From Bacillota bacterium (GTDB taxonomy: Bacteria; Bacillota; Clostridia; Caldicoprobacterales; Xylanivirgaceae): a DNA stretch of 64,000 nucleotides. The notes under the pieces are model-generated. The model saw only the letters and a list, made by a program, of their open reading frames with translations, did no database searches and was not told where the DNA came from. Below, piece by piece: positions 9,948-19,200 of the stretch. Made by a program: the position numbers and the translations under genes. Within the stretch, counting starts at the first letter, position 1. Each line of letters starts with the position of its first letter. Location: positions 62,001-126,000 of the forward strand of contig JAMOAB010000029.1 of assembly GCA_023621995.1 (NCBI GenBank), given 5' to 3'.

Positions 9948-10005
9948 ATGTCAGATAAAAAAGCACCTGTATGAATATTCATACAGGTGCTTTTTTATCT
10001 GACAT
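9948..10005. terminator. Perfect 58-bp palindromic terminator
   Basis: Two 29-base arms are exact reverse complements with no loop, centred between 9976 and 9977. The GC-rich core AGCACCTGTATG is flanked by A6 on one side and T6 on the other, so it can terminate in both directions. It lies between cysS and the pectin-importer operon. The rest of the gap (10006-10249) is AT-rich with no gene or convincing promoter. Confidence 0.85.
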
Positions 10006-10249
10006 GGTGAAAATGATATCAAAATATGTATAAACCTTTGCAAAGGCAACAATTTATGTAAAGAATCTTATAATCAGTTTTAGTAAAATAAAAGTGCAAG
10101 GAGTTATATGCAATTCTATATAAAGCCATGAACTTTGTAAAAATTATATTAAATAAATTTAAAAAGCTAAAAGGTGGTGATATAATAAAATCATTATGTG
10201 GTAAAAAATCACTGAAATGGTAATATAAACAATTCAAGGGGGAATATTC

Positions 10250-11626
10250 ATGAAAAGGCGCATTTCTTTACTATTGGTGTTTGTGTTAGTAATTTCTGCA
10301 TTTTTGACAGCATGTAGAGGTTCGGAGGAAACAGCTGATAAAACTGAAGATACAAACGACAAAGAGGAAGAAATAAAGGAAGAAGAAAAAGAGGAAGAGG
10401 AGAAAGAAGAGGAAGAAGAAAAAGAAGAGATAACACTTCGATTTTCTTGGTGGGGTGGCGATGCAAGACATGAAGCAACTTTAGCAGCTATAGAGAGATA
10501 TGAAGAACTCAACGACAACATAAGTATTAAAGCAGAATATTCTGGTTGGGATGGCCATCAAGAAAAGATCACTACTCAACTCTCAGGGGGAACAGCACCT
10601 GATATAATGCAGATCAATTGGAATTGGTTAACCATATTCTCTAAAGATGGTGAAGGTTTCTATGATTTAAACAATTTATCATCAGAGCTTGGGTTAGACA
10701 ACTTTTCAGACGAAATATTAAATTTTGGAACAGTCAATGGCAAGTTAAATGGCATACCAATTTCTTTAACTGGTAGATGTCTGTACTATAATAAGACAAC
10801 TTATGACAAATTTGGAGTAGAACCACCTAAGACGTGGGATGATTTCTATACTGTAGCAGAAAAATTCAATGAAGAAGGTTATTATCCGTTTGATCTCGAC
10901 TCTTATAGTGCATGGATTCTGGCAATAGTATATATGGAGCAACAGACAGGAAAGCAATTCATAGATGATGAGGGTAATTTGGTATTTACAGAGGAAGACA
11001 TCAAGGGAGGCTTGCAACTGTATAAAGATTTTATGGATAATGGCGTAATACCTGGTGCCAAGGAGCGTGCAGGTGAAGGGGGAGACATTCCTCTACATGA
11101 ATTGCCAAATTGGATAGAAGGTAAATATGCAGGAGTATTTGAGTGGACCAGTTCTGTAGGTAAATATGCACAACCATTAGAAGAGAAAGATCAAGAATTA
11201 ATATTAGGAGAGCTACCTATGTTACCTGATGCAAAGAGTAAGGGTTGGGTTGTGAAACCATCTATGTTATTTGCAATAAATAAAGATACTGAACATCCAG
11301 AAGCAGCAGCAGATGTTTTAAATTTCTTATTAAATGATCCTGAAGGAGCTAAGCTTTTAGGAACTACACGAGGAGTTCCTATAAGTAAATCAGGGTTAAA
11401 AGCTCTAGAAGAAGAGGGACTTGAAGGATTAGAATATGAAGGCACGAAATTAGTTTTAGATAATATGGGACTTGGCTTTGGACCATATTTTGAACATACT
11501 CGTCTGAAGGATATATATCAAGAGACAATTGATAAGCTAGGATTTGGCGAATTAGATGTTGATGCTGCGGCTAAGTTCATGTATGAATCAGTGGCTGAAG
11601 CTCTTGAAGAAATATTAGAAGAATAA
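10250..11626 (+). CDS. Sugar ABC transporter substrate-binding lipoprotein
   Basis: The 458-residue protein starts with a lipoprotein signal ending in LTAC (Cys22 lipidated), followed by an extremely acidic, Glu-rich linker at about 35-62, then a family 1 solute-binding domain (FSWWGGDARHEA, SGGTAPDIMQINWNWL). It would capture a sugar outside the membrane for the two permeases that follow. Because the next gene is a cytoplasmic polygalacturonase, an oligogalacturonide ligand is the best guess. The acidic linker is compositionally unlike the rest and is probably a wall-spanning spacer. A GGGGG site precedes the ATG. Confidence 0.93.
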   Translation: MKRRISLLLVFVLVISAFLTACRGSEETADKTEDTNDKEEEIKEEEKEEEEKEEEEEKEEITLRFSWWGGDARHEATLAAIERYEELNDNISIKAEYSGWDGHQEKITTQLSGGTAPDIMQINWNWLTIFSKDGEGFYDLNNLSSELGLDNFSDEILNFGTVNGKLNGIPISLTGRCLYYNKTTYDKFGVEPPKTWDDFYTVAEKFNEEGYYPFDLDSYSAWILAIVYMEQQTGKQFIDDEGNLVFTEEDIKGGLQLYKDFMDNGVIPGAKERAGEGGDIPLHELPNWIEGKYAGVFEWTSSVGKYAQPLEEKDQELILGELPMLPDAKSKGWVVKPSMLFAINKDTEHPEAAADVLNFLLNDPEGAKLLGTTRGVPISKSGLKALEEEGLEGLEYEGTKLVLDNMGLGFGPYFEHTRLKDIYQETIDKLGFGELDVDAAAKFMYESVAEALEEILEE

Positions 11627-11648
11627 AATAAAGCATGGTTGGCAACTA

Positions 11649-11677
11649 GAGGAGAGAGAGTTGCAATCTCTCTCTTC
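11649..11677 (+). promoter_or_regulatory. Intercistronic stem-loop between binding protein and permease
   Basis: GAGGAGAGAGA pairs with TCTCTCTCTTC (one G-T pair) around a seven-base loop, with no T-run. A second overlapping pairing, GCAACT with AGTTGC, is possible. Such hairpins after binding-protein genes commonly stabilise the upstream mRNA segment and reduce permease expression. Confidence 0.5.
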
Positions 11678-11704
11678 TAAGCCAGCTTTATAAGGGGGAT
11701 TAAT

Positions 11705-12601
11705 ATGAATAAAAGGCGTTTCGACTATATGGGTCTTTTATATATAACACCTTGGATTATAGGCTTTTTAGTATTTACTCTATATCCTTTTGTGGCCTCT
11801 TTTATATTAAGTTTTACTAAATATGATATTTTGAGTCCGCCCAAATTTATAGGGTTTAGGAACTATATAAAGATGTTTACAAAGGATAAAAACTTTGCCA
11901 ACTCCCTAATGGTGACTTTTAAGTATGTGGTTATGACGGTCCCCTTAAAGTTGATATTTGCTTTACTTATAGCTTTCGTATTAAACTTCAACTTAAGAGG
12001 TATTAACTTTTTTAGGACTGCATACTACATTCCTTCGATTTTAGGAGGCAATGTAGCAGTGGCAGTATTGTGGAGATTTTTATTTTCAGCATCAGGTGGT
12101 CTTGTTAATCAGGTTATAGGCTTATTTGGCATTGATCCTGTTAACTGGTTCGGTACACCAGGGCCGGCGCTATTTTCGTTGACATTATTGAGAATATGGC
12201 AATTTGGCTCAGCAATGGTAATATTTTTAGCAGCATTACAGGATATACCTCAGGATTTATATGATGCTGCAGCAGTAGATGGAGCAAACAAATTTACTGT
12301 GTTTAGGAAAATAACAATTCCTCTGCTTACACCAGTAATCTTTTTTAACTTTATAATGCAACTTATACAGGCCTTTCAAGAGTTTAACGCACCATATTTA
12401 ATTACAGGAGGAGGCCCACTTAAGGCAACTTATTTACTTCCTGTTTATATATATGATCAATCTTTTCAATACTACAATATGGGCTATGGAAGTGCATTAT
12501 CTTGGGTATTGTTTGTGATTATAATGATATTTACACTGTTAGTATTCAAATCTTCCGATTATTGGGTATTTTATTCTGACGTAGGAGAAGGGGGGAAATA
12601 G
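11705..12601 (+). CDS. Sugar ABC transporter permease (MalF/UgpA type)
   Basis: The 298-residue inner-membrane protein has six predicted membrane segments and the EAA loop for ATPase contact, DLYDAAAVDGANKFTVFRKITIPLL, near residues 185-210. The N-terminal YITPWIIGFLVFTLYPF segment is typical of carbohydrate CUT1 transporters. It sits between the binding protein and a second permease with a three-base gap. No ATPase gene is in the operon, so a shared MsiK-like ATPase elsewhere is likely. Confidence 0.94.
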   Translation: MNKRRFDYMGLLYITPWIIGFLVFTLYPFVASFILSFTKYDILSPPKFIGFRNYIKMFTKDKNFANSLMVTFKYVVMTVPLKLIFALLIAFVLNFNLRGINFFRTAYYIPSILGGNVAVAVLWRFLFSASGGLVNQVIGLFGIDPVNWFGTPGPALFSLTLLRIWQFGSAMVIFLAALQDIPQDLYDAAAVDGANKFTVFRKITIPLLTPVIFFNFIMQLIQAFQEFNAPYLITGGGPLKATYLLPVYIYDQSFQYYNMGYGSALSWVLFVIIMIFTLLVFKSSDYWVFYSDVGEGGK

Positions 12602-12603
12602 CT

Positions 12604-13515
12604 ATGGCAGAAACAATGAATATGGAACCTGCTTTAATAGAATCAAGGGCTAGAGAACAACATAAAAAACTTAGACGAAAACACAGGATTAATGCAGGAA
12701 TTAGGTACTTCATTTTAATTCTTGGTGCTATTGTTATGTTATATCCCATGTTATGGTTAATAGGGGCATCTTTTAAGACGAATAGTGAAATATTCACGTC
12801 TATTGGTATAATACCCAAGCGTATTGATTTTACTCCCTATGTTAAAGGTTGGCGAACAGGAACAGAATATAGCTTTGGTACGTATTTCAAAAACTCCTTT
12901 AAAATTTTAATTCCTAAAGTTATCTTTACTCTAATTTCTTGTTCTTTAACTGCATATGGATTTGCAAGATTCAATTTTCCATTCAAAAAGCAGTTTTTTG
13001 CATTATTGATCTCTACCCTACTGTTGCCCCAGGTAGTTTTAAGAATTCCTACTTATCTATTATGGAAAAGATTTAAGTTATTAGATACCCATGCATCATT
13101 GTTTATAAGTTCGGCATTTGCAGTGGATGGATTTTTTGTGTTTATGCTTATTCAATTTTTCAGAGGTATACCTAGGGAACTAGATGAATCGGCAATAGTA
13201 GATGGTTGTAATTCATTTGAAATCTTTTTGTGGATTTTATTACCTTTAATGAAACCAGCGCTAGTATCTGTTGCTCTATTTCAGTTTATGTGGACAATGA
13301 ATGATTTTATGGGACCTTTAATCTATATATCAAGTGTAGAGAAATATCCTGTATCTATTGCACTTAAGATGAGTATAGATGCAACTTCTGGTACATTTGA
13401 ATGGAATCAAGTTATAGCCATGTCTATAATAGCGTTACTTCCTTCAATTATATTATTTTTCTCAGCACAAAAATACTTTATAGAAGGAATTGCTACAACG
13501 GGGATTAAAGGCTAA
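12604..13515 (+). CDS. Sugar ABC transporter permease (MalG/UgpE type)
   Basis: The 303-residue second permease of the CUT1 importer has a basic N-terminus, six predicted membrane segments and the EAA loop ELDESAIVDGCNSFEIFLWILLPLM near residue 196-220. It pairs with the permease immediately upstream to form the channel. The ATG follows a GGGGG-type site within the upstream stop region. The downstream polygalacturonase begins about 35 bases later, which supports uptake of pectin fragments. Confidence 0.94.
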   Translation: MAETMNMEPALIESRAREQHKKLRRKHRINAGIRYFILILGAIVMLYPMLWLIGASFKTNSEIFTSIGIIPKRIDFTPYVKGWRTGTEYSFGTYFKNSFKILIPKVIFTLISCSLTAYGFARFNFPFKKQFFALLISTLLLPQVVLRIPTYLLWKRFKLLDTHASLFISSAFAVDGFFVFMLIQFFRGIPRELDESAIVDGCNSFEIFLWILLPLMKPALVSVALFQFMWTMNDFMGPLIYISSVEKYPVSIALKMSIDATSGTFEWNQVIAMSIIALLPSIILFFSAQKYFIEGIATTGIKG

Positions 13516-13548
13516 TTACCAATATTAGATATGGGAGTGACATTCGAT

Positions 13549-15120
13549 TTGATGATAAAGGTTATTTCAACAACTGCAAGGACAATTACGTTTGAAATTG
13601 TAAACAACAACTATTTTTTTACATCAGAGGATATGGATATATATGTAAATGATAATTTTGCATTTACTATTAATAAAAACATATTTACGCTTGCCAATCT
13701 ACAACCTGACACCACATATAAAATTTTTGTCAAAGGCCGATCAACAAAGATAGAGAGTGAGGAAATAGAAGTTACGACATATGAAGAGACAGCGGTTTTA
13801 AATGTAAGAGATTTTGGGGCAAAGGGTGATGGAAATACAATAGATACACAAGCAATACAGGCAGCAATAGCTGCTTGTCCTAAAAATGGTATAGTGATAA
13901 TTCCTGAAGGAGTCTATCTAATTACAGCAATATTTTTAAAGAGTGATATGACCCTTTACTTGCAAGGAGGAAGTATACTACTGGGAGTAAAGGATAGGAG
14001 TCAATACCCTAAATTACCAGGTATACTAAAGAGTCTAGATGGAAAGCAAGAGTATGCTTTAGGATCTTGGGAGGGTGTTCCATCCAAAACTTTTGCAAGT
14101 CTAATAAATGGAATAGGTATCGAGAATGTAAATATTATAGGAGAAGGTATTATAGACGGTAATTCTGATTTTAATACTTGGTGGTTTAAACCTAAAATAA
14201 AGAAAATAGCATGGCGACCTAGATTGATTTTTTTGAATAGATGTAAAAATATATTGTGTGAAGGATTTTCTATTCGCAATTCGCCTTCATGGACAATACA
14301 TCCATTAGAAAGTGAAAATTTAAAATTTATTAATATCAACATTGAGAATCCTAAGGATTCTCCCAATACAGACGGTATAAATCCAGAATCCTGTAACAGT
14401 GTATTAATTGCAGGTGTAAAGTTCTCTGTAGGAGATGATTGTGTTGCCATAAAGTCTGGAAAACTGGGATCGAGTAATTATATGAATGTACCATCTAAAA
14501 ATATTTTTATACGAAATTGTTATATGAAGTATGGACATGGGGCTGTGGTTTTGGGCAGTGAAATGTCTGGTGGTATTCAAAATGTACATGTAGAGAACTG
14601 TTTATTTGAAAATACAGATAGGGGAATACGAATAAAGACAAGAAGAGGAAGGGGAAGTACGGGAATAATAGATAAAATATATGTGAAAAACATACGTATG
14701 AATAAGGTTGCCACCCCATTTGTCATAAATGCCTTTTATAATTGTGATGCTGATGGGCACACAGAATATGTATGGAGCAAAGAAAAAATTCCTGTTGATG
14801 ATAGAACCCCATCCATTAAATATATATATTTTAAGAATGTCAATTGTACAAATGCACAAACTGCAGCTGGGTATATATATGGATTGCCAGAGAAGAAAAT
14901 AGAAGGGATATATATGGAGAATATATATGTGCATTTAGATGAAGAAGCCAAACCTGATTATCCTGCCATGATGGATTTTATAGAACCTATATCACGATAT
15001 GGTTTTTATTTCAATAATGTCAAGTATCTAAAGCTCACTAATGTAAAGGTTGAAAATGCATTAACTGATCAACTTATCACAGAAAACATTGACATGGAAG
15101 AGGTGAGCTTAGATAGATAA
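13549..15120 (+). CDS. Glycoside hydrolase family 28 polygalacturonase, intracellular
   Basis: GH28 enzymes hydrolyse alpha-1,4 galacturonic bonds. The product, 523 residues from this start, has a short fibronectin-like module (about 1-75), the LNVRDFGAKGDG entry motif, and a right-handed beta-helix with the catalytic set NTDG (Asp275), DD (296-297), GHG (His330) and RIK (361-363). There is no signal peptide, so it acts in the cytoplasm on imported oligogalacturonides, probably as an exo-enzyme. An ATG at 13531 in the same frame lacks a binding site; GGGAGTGA at 13533 fits the TTG at 13549, or the ATG at 13552. It ends the importer operon. Confidence 0.9.
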   Translation: MMIKVISTTARTITFEIVNNNYFFTSEDMDIYVNDNFAFTINKNIFTLANLQPDTTYKIFVKGRSTKIESEEIEVTTYEETAVLNVRDFGAKGDGNTIDTQAIQAAIAACPKNGIVIIPEGVYLITAIFLKSDMTLYLQGGSILLGVKDRSQYPKLPGILKSLDGKQEYALGSWEGVPSKTFASLINGIGIENVNIIGEGIIDGNSDFNTWWFKPKIKKIAWRPRLIFLNRCKNILCEGFSIRNSPSWTIHPLESENLKFININIENPKDSPNTDGINPESCNSVLIAGVKFSVGDDCVAIKSGKLGSSNYMNVPSKNIFIRNCYMKYGHGAVVLGSEMSGGIQNVHVENCLFENTDRGIRIKTRRGRGSTGIIDKIYVKNIRMNKVATPFVINAFYNCDADGHTEYVWSKEKIPVDDRTPSIKYIYFKNVNCTNAQTAAGYIYGLPEKKIEGIYMENIYVHLDEEAKPDYPAMMDFIEPISRYGFYFNNVKYLKLTNVKVENALTDQLITENIDMEEVSLDR

Positions 15121-15203
15121 TAAAGAACTAATATGCGCAATATTTATGTATTGCTCATGAGAAAGGGCTCTAAAAACCATGTATTTTAAAGGGGAGAGTT
15201 GCC

Positions 15204-16193
15204 ATGAAGGTATGCATTATTGGGGCAAGTGGACACTATAGATATGCCTTGGAGGGGATGCAAAACGACCAGAGCATACAATTAGTGGGTATTTCACCTG
15301 GCTCTAAAGGAGAGTCCCTAGAAAAGCTAGAACAATCCATATCGAATCTAGAAATTTATCCACGTAAATATGACGATTATTGTACTATGCTAGATAGGGA
15401 AAAGCCTGATATAGCAGTAGTTAACCCCTATTTTTGTGACAATAGCAAGGTGACAGCTGAAGTATTGAATAGAGGGGTACATGCGTTTGTGGAAAAACCT
15501 CTTTCTACCGAACTCGATGACCTAGAAGAGTTAAAAGGGATATACTCTCGCTCTAATGCCCATCTGGCTGCTATGTTTGGTATTCGTTATTCTGCTCATT
15601 TCTTAACTGCTAAGGAAGTGATAGAAAAGGGACGCATTGGTAAAGTGAGATTGATGACTGCACAGAAATCATATAAATTGGGGAGACGTAGTAATTTTTT
15701 TAAGAGACGTCAAACCTATGGGGGAACAATTCCTTGGGTGGGAAGTCATGCAGTAGACTGGCTTAGTTGGTTTAGTGGAGAAGAGTTTAGGTCAGTATAT
15801 GCATTACATTCTTCTTTGTACAATCAGGATTATGGTGATCTAGAAGTATCTGCATTGTGTCAATTTGAATTTTCTAATGAAGTCATGGGCTCTGTAAATA
15901 TTGATTATTTACGACCAGAGAATGCCCCTACCCATGACGATGACCGAATACGTATTGTTGGCACTCGAGGTGTACTAGAAGTGTGCCAAGGGAATGTGTA
16001 TCTGATCAATGATGAGATTGAAGGATTACAAAAGCTAAACTTATTGCCAGAAGGACATATTTTTGAGGATTTTGTTAGGCAGATTAGGGGAGAAGGAGAA
16101 TGTTCTGTGACTTCACAAGAGTCATTTAAGATTACAGAAGCTTGTCTAAAAGCTAGAATTTCTGCAGATACGAGGAAGGTTATAGAAATTTGA
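15204..16193 (+). CDS. Gfo/Idh/MocA family oxidoreductase
   Basis: The 329-residue protein has an N-terminal Rossmann fold (CIIGASGHYRYALEGM) and the family EKP motif (AFVEKPLS near residue 100), followed by the C-terminal alpha/beta substrate domain with the GGTIPWVGSHAVDWL motif. Members oxidise or reduce sugars and uronic acids with NAD(P). The substrate is unknown; position between GH28 and the PL9 lyase suggests a pectin-derived sugar. A GGGGAGAG site precedes the ATG. The glycine motif is GASGHY rather than the usual GxGxxG, so cofactor binding may be atypical. Confidence 0.85.
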   Translation: MKVCIIGASGHYRYALEGMQNDQSIQLVGISPGSKGESLEKLEQSISNLEIYPRKYDDYCTMLDREKPDIAVVNPYFCDNSKVTAEVLNRGVHAFVEKPLSTELDDLEELKGIYSRSNAHLAAMFGIRYSAHFLTAKEVIEKGRIGKVRLMTAQKSYKLGRRSNFFKRRQTYGGTIPWVGSHAVDWLSWFSGEEFRSVYALHSSLYNQDYGDLEVSALCQFEFSNEVMGSVNIDYLRPENAPTHDDDRIRIVGTRGVLEVCQGNVYLINDEIEGLQKLNLLPEGHIFEDFVRQIRGEGECSVTSQESFKITEACLKARISADTRKVIEI

Positions 16194-16289
16194 TTTTTCG
16201 TAGTATTGCAAAAGCACTTCAGGTAGGTATTTTATTCATCTTTTATTAGTACACAAATATTAATAAACTTAGATTAAGGGGGTAGAAAA

Positions 16290-19200
16290 GTGAAGTTAAA
16301 CTATTCTATGAGGCGGTTTTTGACTATTGTACTGTCAATAACCATGTTATTTTCAATATTTTCATTTTTCATTAACGAACCAATTGCAGTGGAGGCTGCT
16401 GAAGGGGTGCCTATTTTAGATCTTGATAGCATCAATCAAAATCCATCTATCAATTTTTCAGCTATGAAGACTTCAGATGGGAAGATGACTATTTCAAATG
16501 ATGCAGGTGACGGTGGATTTTCAAGTGGAGGAATTAAAAATACAAGTTATTTAATTACCTCTGCTAAATATTCAGGAGATTTTTCTGTAGAAGCGACACT
16601 CAAAATTACGGCCCGTACAATAACTGGCACTGGTGGTGTTGTAGGAGTAGGAGCATTCAGTGGTACAGGTGGGCGGGATGCATTTGTATCGGCAGTGGCG
16701 AGGGGCGATAGTGGAGCGCGGAGTTACTATAAAAAAGAAAGTGGAGAATTTGGAGCAGGTAGTCCTAATCTTAAGAATTCATCACCACTAGGTCAGACTA
16801 TATACTTAAAACTTGAGAGGCAAGGTGGCGAATATATAGTTACAATAAACGAAGAGTCAAAGACACTTTCAGGATTAGATAGTAGCTCTAGTGGAGATAT
16901 GTATTTGGGGTTTGTAATATGTGGTACCGTGGCAGAGGTAGACACTTTTATAATAAAAGTAGGTGAAACGGTCATATATGATCTATCAAGACCTAGTCTA
17001 CCAAGGCCCATGGTTACTGCTACAGCTGATGGTGACGATATTGAAGTTAAGTGGACTGAGGTAAAAGGTGCCATATCCTATACATTGGAATATAAAGAGC
17101 TTAAGAGCGCTGAATGGACTGTATATGCTGAACACATAGAAGCATTAAGTAAGGTTGTAACAGGTCTTACTTCCATGATACCCTATGAATTTAGGGTTAA
17201 AGTAAATGGAGGCCCTTCTGATACTCTCTATTCTGCACCTGTCATGGCTATACCTGGATTTGATTGGTTGAGGGTATTAGAGCCTTCAATTACAGATGTA
17301 TCACTTTCTGACAATAGAAGAGATATAATAGTAGTTTTTGATATGGTGATGGGTGCACTAGGAGCCACGGATGTAGCTGTTGAGATGTCTAGAGATGGCA
17401 TAGTTATGGATACTAAGTCTATTAGGGAATCTACTTCTGTAATAGGCAAGACAAGCAATAGCGTAAAATTTGCACCTACTGAAAGTGGTGTATATACATT
17501 TATAGTCAAGGCCTCTAGGGATGGTGAAGATGATGTAAAACAATCGGAACCATATAAATTGGAATTTGAACTTCCCCTAGAAGAGCCTATAGTCAGTATA
17601 ACTCCTATAGCGACAGGTTCAATAAGAGTTTACTGGGAGCCAGTTAAAGAGGCAGAAGGATATAGTGTAGAGTATAAGAAGTCAGAGGAGAATAATTGGA
17701 CTTCTTTAGTAGAGTCTACAGAAGAACTTTTCTGCGAAGCTGAAGACCTTGAGGTTGATACTATATATGACTTTAAAGTTACAGCTTTTAAAGGTGAAGA
17801 ACTTGCATCAACAGTTATATCAGCTAAAGCAAAAGAGATAATAGGTGAAGTAGTGGACTGGAATACTATAATATTTGGGCAATCTACATCTGGTAATAGG
17901 AATAGTATTGAAGTAGACTATGTAGAGGACACTGTTACTCTAACGGCTGGTACAAAAGATGGAAAGGAGACAGGTGGTAAGGTAACAGGATCCCATGATG
18001 GGATATCTTATTACTATACTGAAATTGATTCATCTAAGAACTTTGAACTTTCGGCTGATATAACGGTAAACTTTTTTGCCAAAGAGACTCCTGATAATCA
18101 AGAAGCATTTGGCATAATGGCACGGGATGCAATTGGAGATCATCTAGACTCTTCAGTATTTCCATCAAATATGGTGATGGTGGGGGGCTATAGAGGATTA
18201 ATTCAATCGGTATTTAGAAATGGTGTCAAAGATAGTACAGGCGCCGGCGCTACAATGGAAGATGTCTATAAATTTGATGATCGTCCAGCAAATGATGGTA
18301 CTGCCACATACAAGATGACACTTAAAAAGACTAATACAGGATATCATGTGTCTGTAAACGATGGGCCAGAGAAGATCTATTATAGACCTGAACAGCTAGA
18401 AGTGCTTGACCCAAACAAGATCTATGTTGGTTTTTTCGCTGCCCGTGTTGCATCAATAACAGTGTCTAACATAACCATTAAGACATCTGATGTTGCAACT
18501 GATCCGCCAGGAGAGCCTGAACCTCCCAAGCCTATAGAACCTTCTTTGAATATAGTTTCTCTTACAGCCTCATCTACTCCAGATTATGAGCTTAAACTGC
18601 TGCCTAATGTAAAGGGAGAAATAGAAATTAGTCAAGATGGGCGAGAACTGTATAGGGGCCCTGTTGAAGGGGATGAGATATTTATAAGACAAACTACACT
18701 TGTAAATGGTGATAATACCTTTAACATAGTATACACGCCGGATCCAATAGAGTTTGTTACAGATGAGAGTCCTATAGAATTGACACATATTGTAACACTA
18801 AAAAGTTATGGCCCTCCAGGCGGTGGAATATATGTTTCGCCAGATGGCGACCCAGAATCAAGTGGTACAATAGATGATCCAATAGATATATATTCAGCTA
18901 TAAGATTTATAGGTGAAGGACAGACAATATATCTCCGTGGTGGCACATATGAGCTTTCAGATCCTATTGTGATAGAGAGGGGAAATGATGGCACAAGCAA
19001 AAGCCCAAAGGTCATCTCAGCATATCCTGGTGATGAGAGGCCTGTACTGGATTTTAATAAGGCATCAAATACAGATGGTTTTACCGTAATAGCTGATCAT
19101 TGGAAGATATATGGTATAGATATTACAAATGCACCATTAAAAGGTTTGGTGATTAACGGGAATTACAATGTTGTAGAACTTGTAAACACATATGCAAATG

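Noticed and set aside
10038..10074. TTGCAA and TATAAT as a promoter for the pectin importer
   Set aside because: The spacer is 25 bases, far outside the 16-18 range; no convincing promoter was found in this gap.
10234..10521. Minus-strand frame rich in Ser/Phe
   Set aside because: It is the complement of the Glu/Lys-rich linker of the sugar-binding lipoprotein.
13531..13548. ATG at 13531 as the GH28 start
   Set aside because: No ribosome site precedes it, and GGGAGTGA inside this stretch is spaced for the TTG at 13549 or the ATG at 13552.
14001..14450. 149-codon minus-strand frame
   Set aside because: It is a shadow of the GH28 catalytic region, where the plus-strand frame carries all catalytic motifs.
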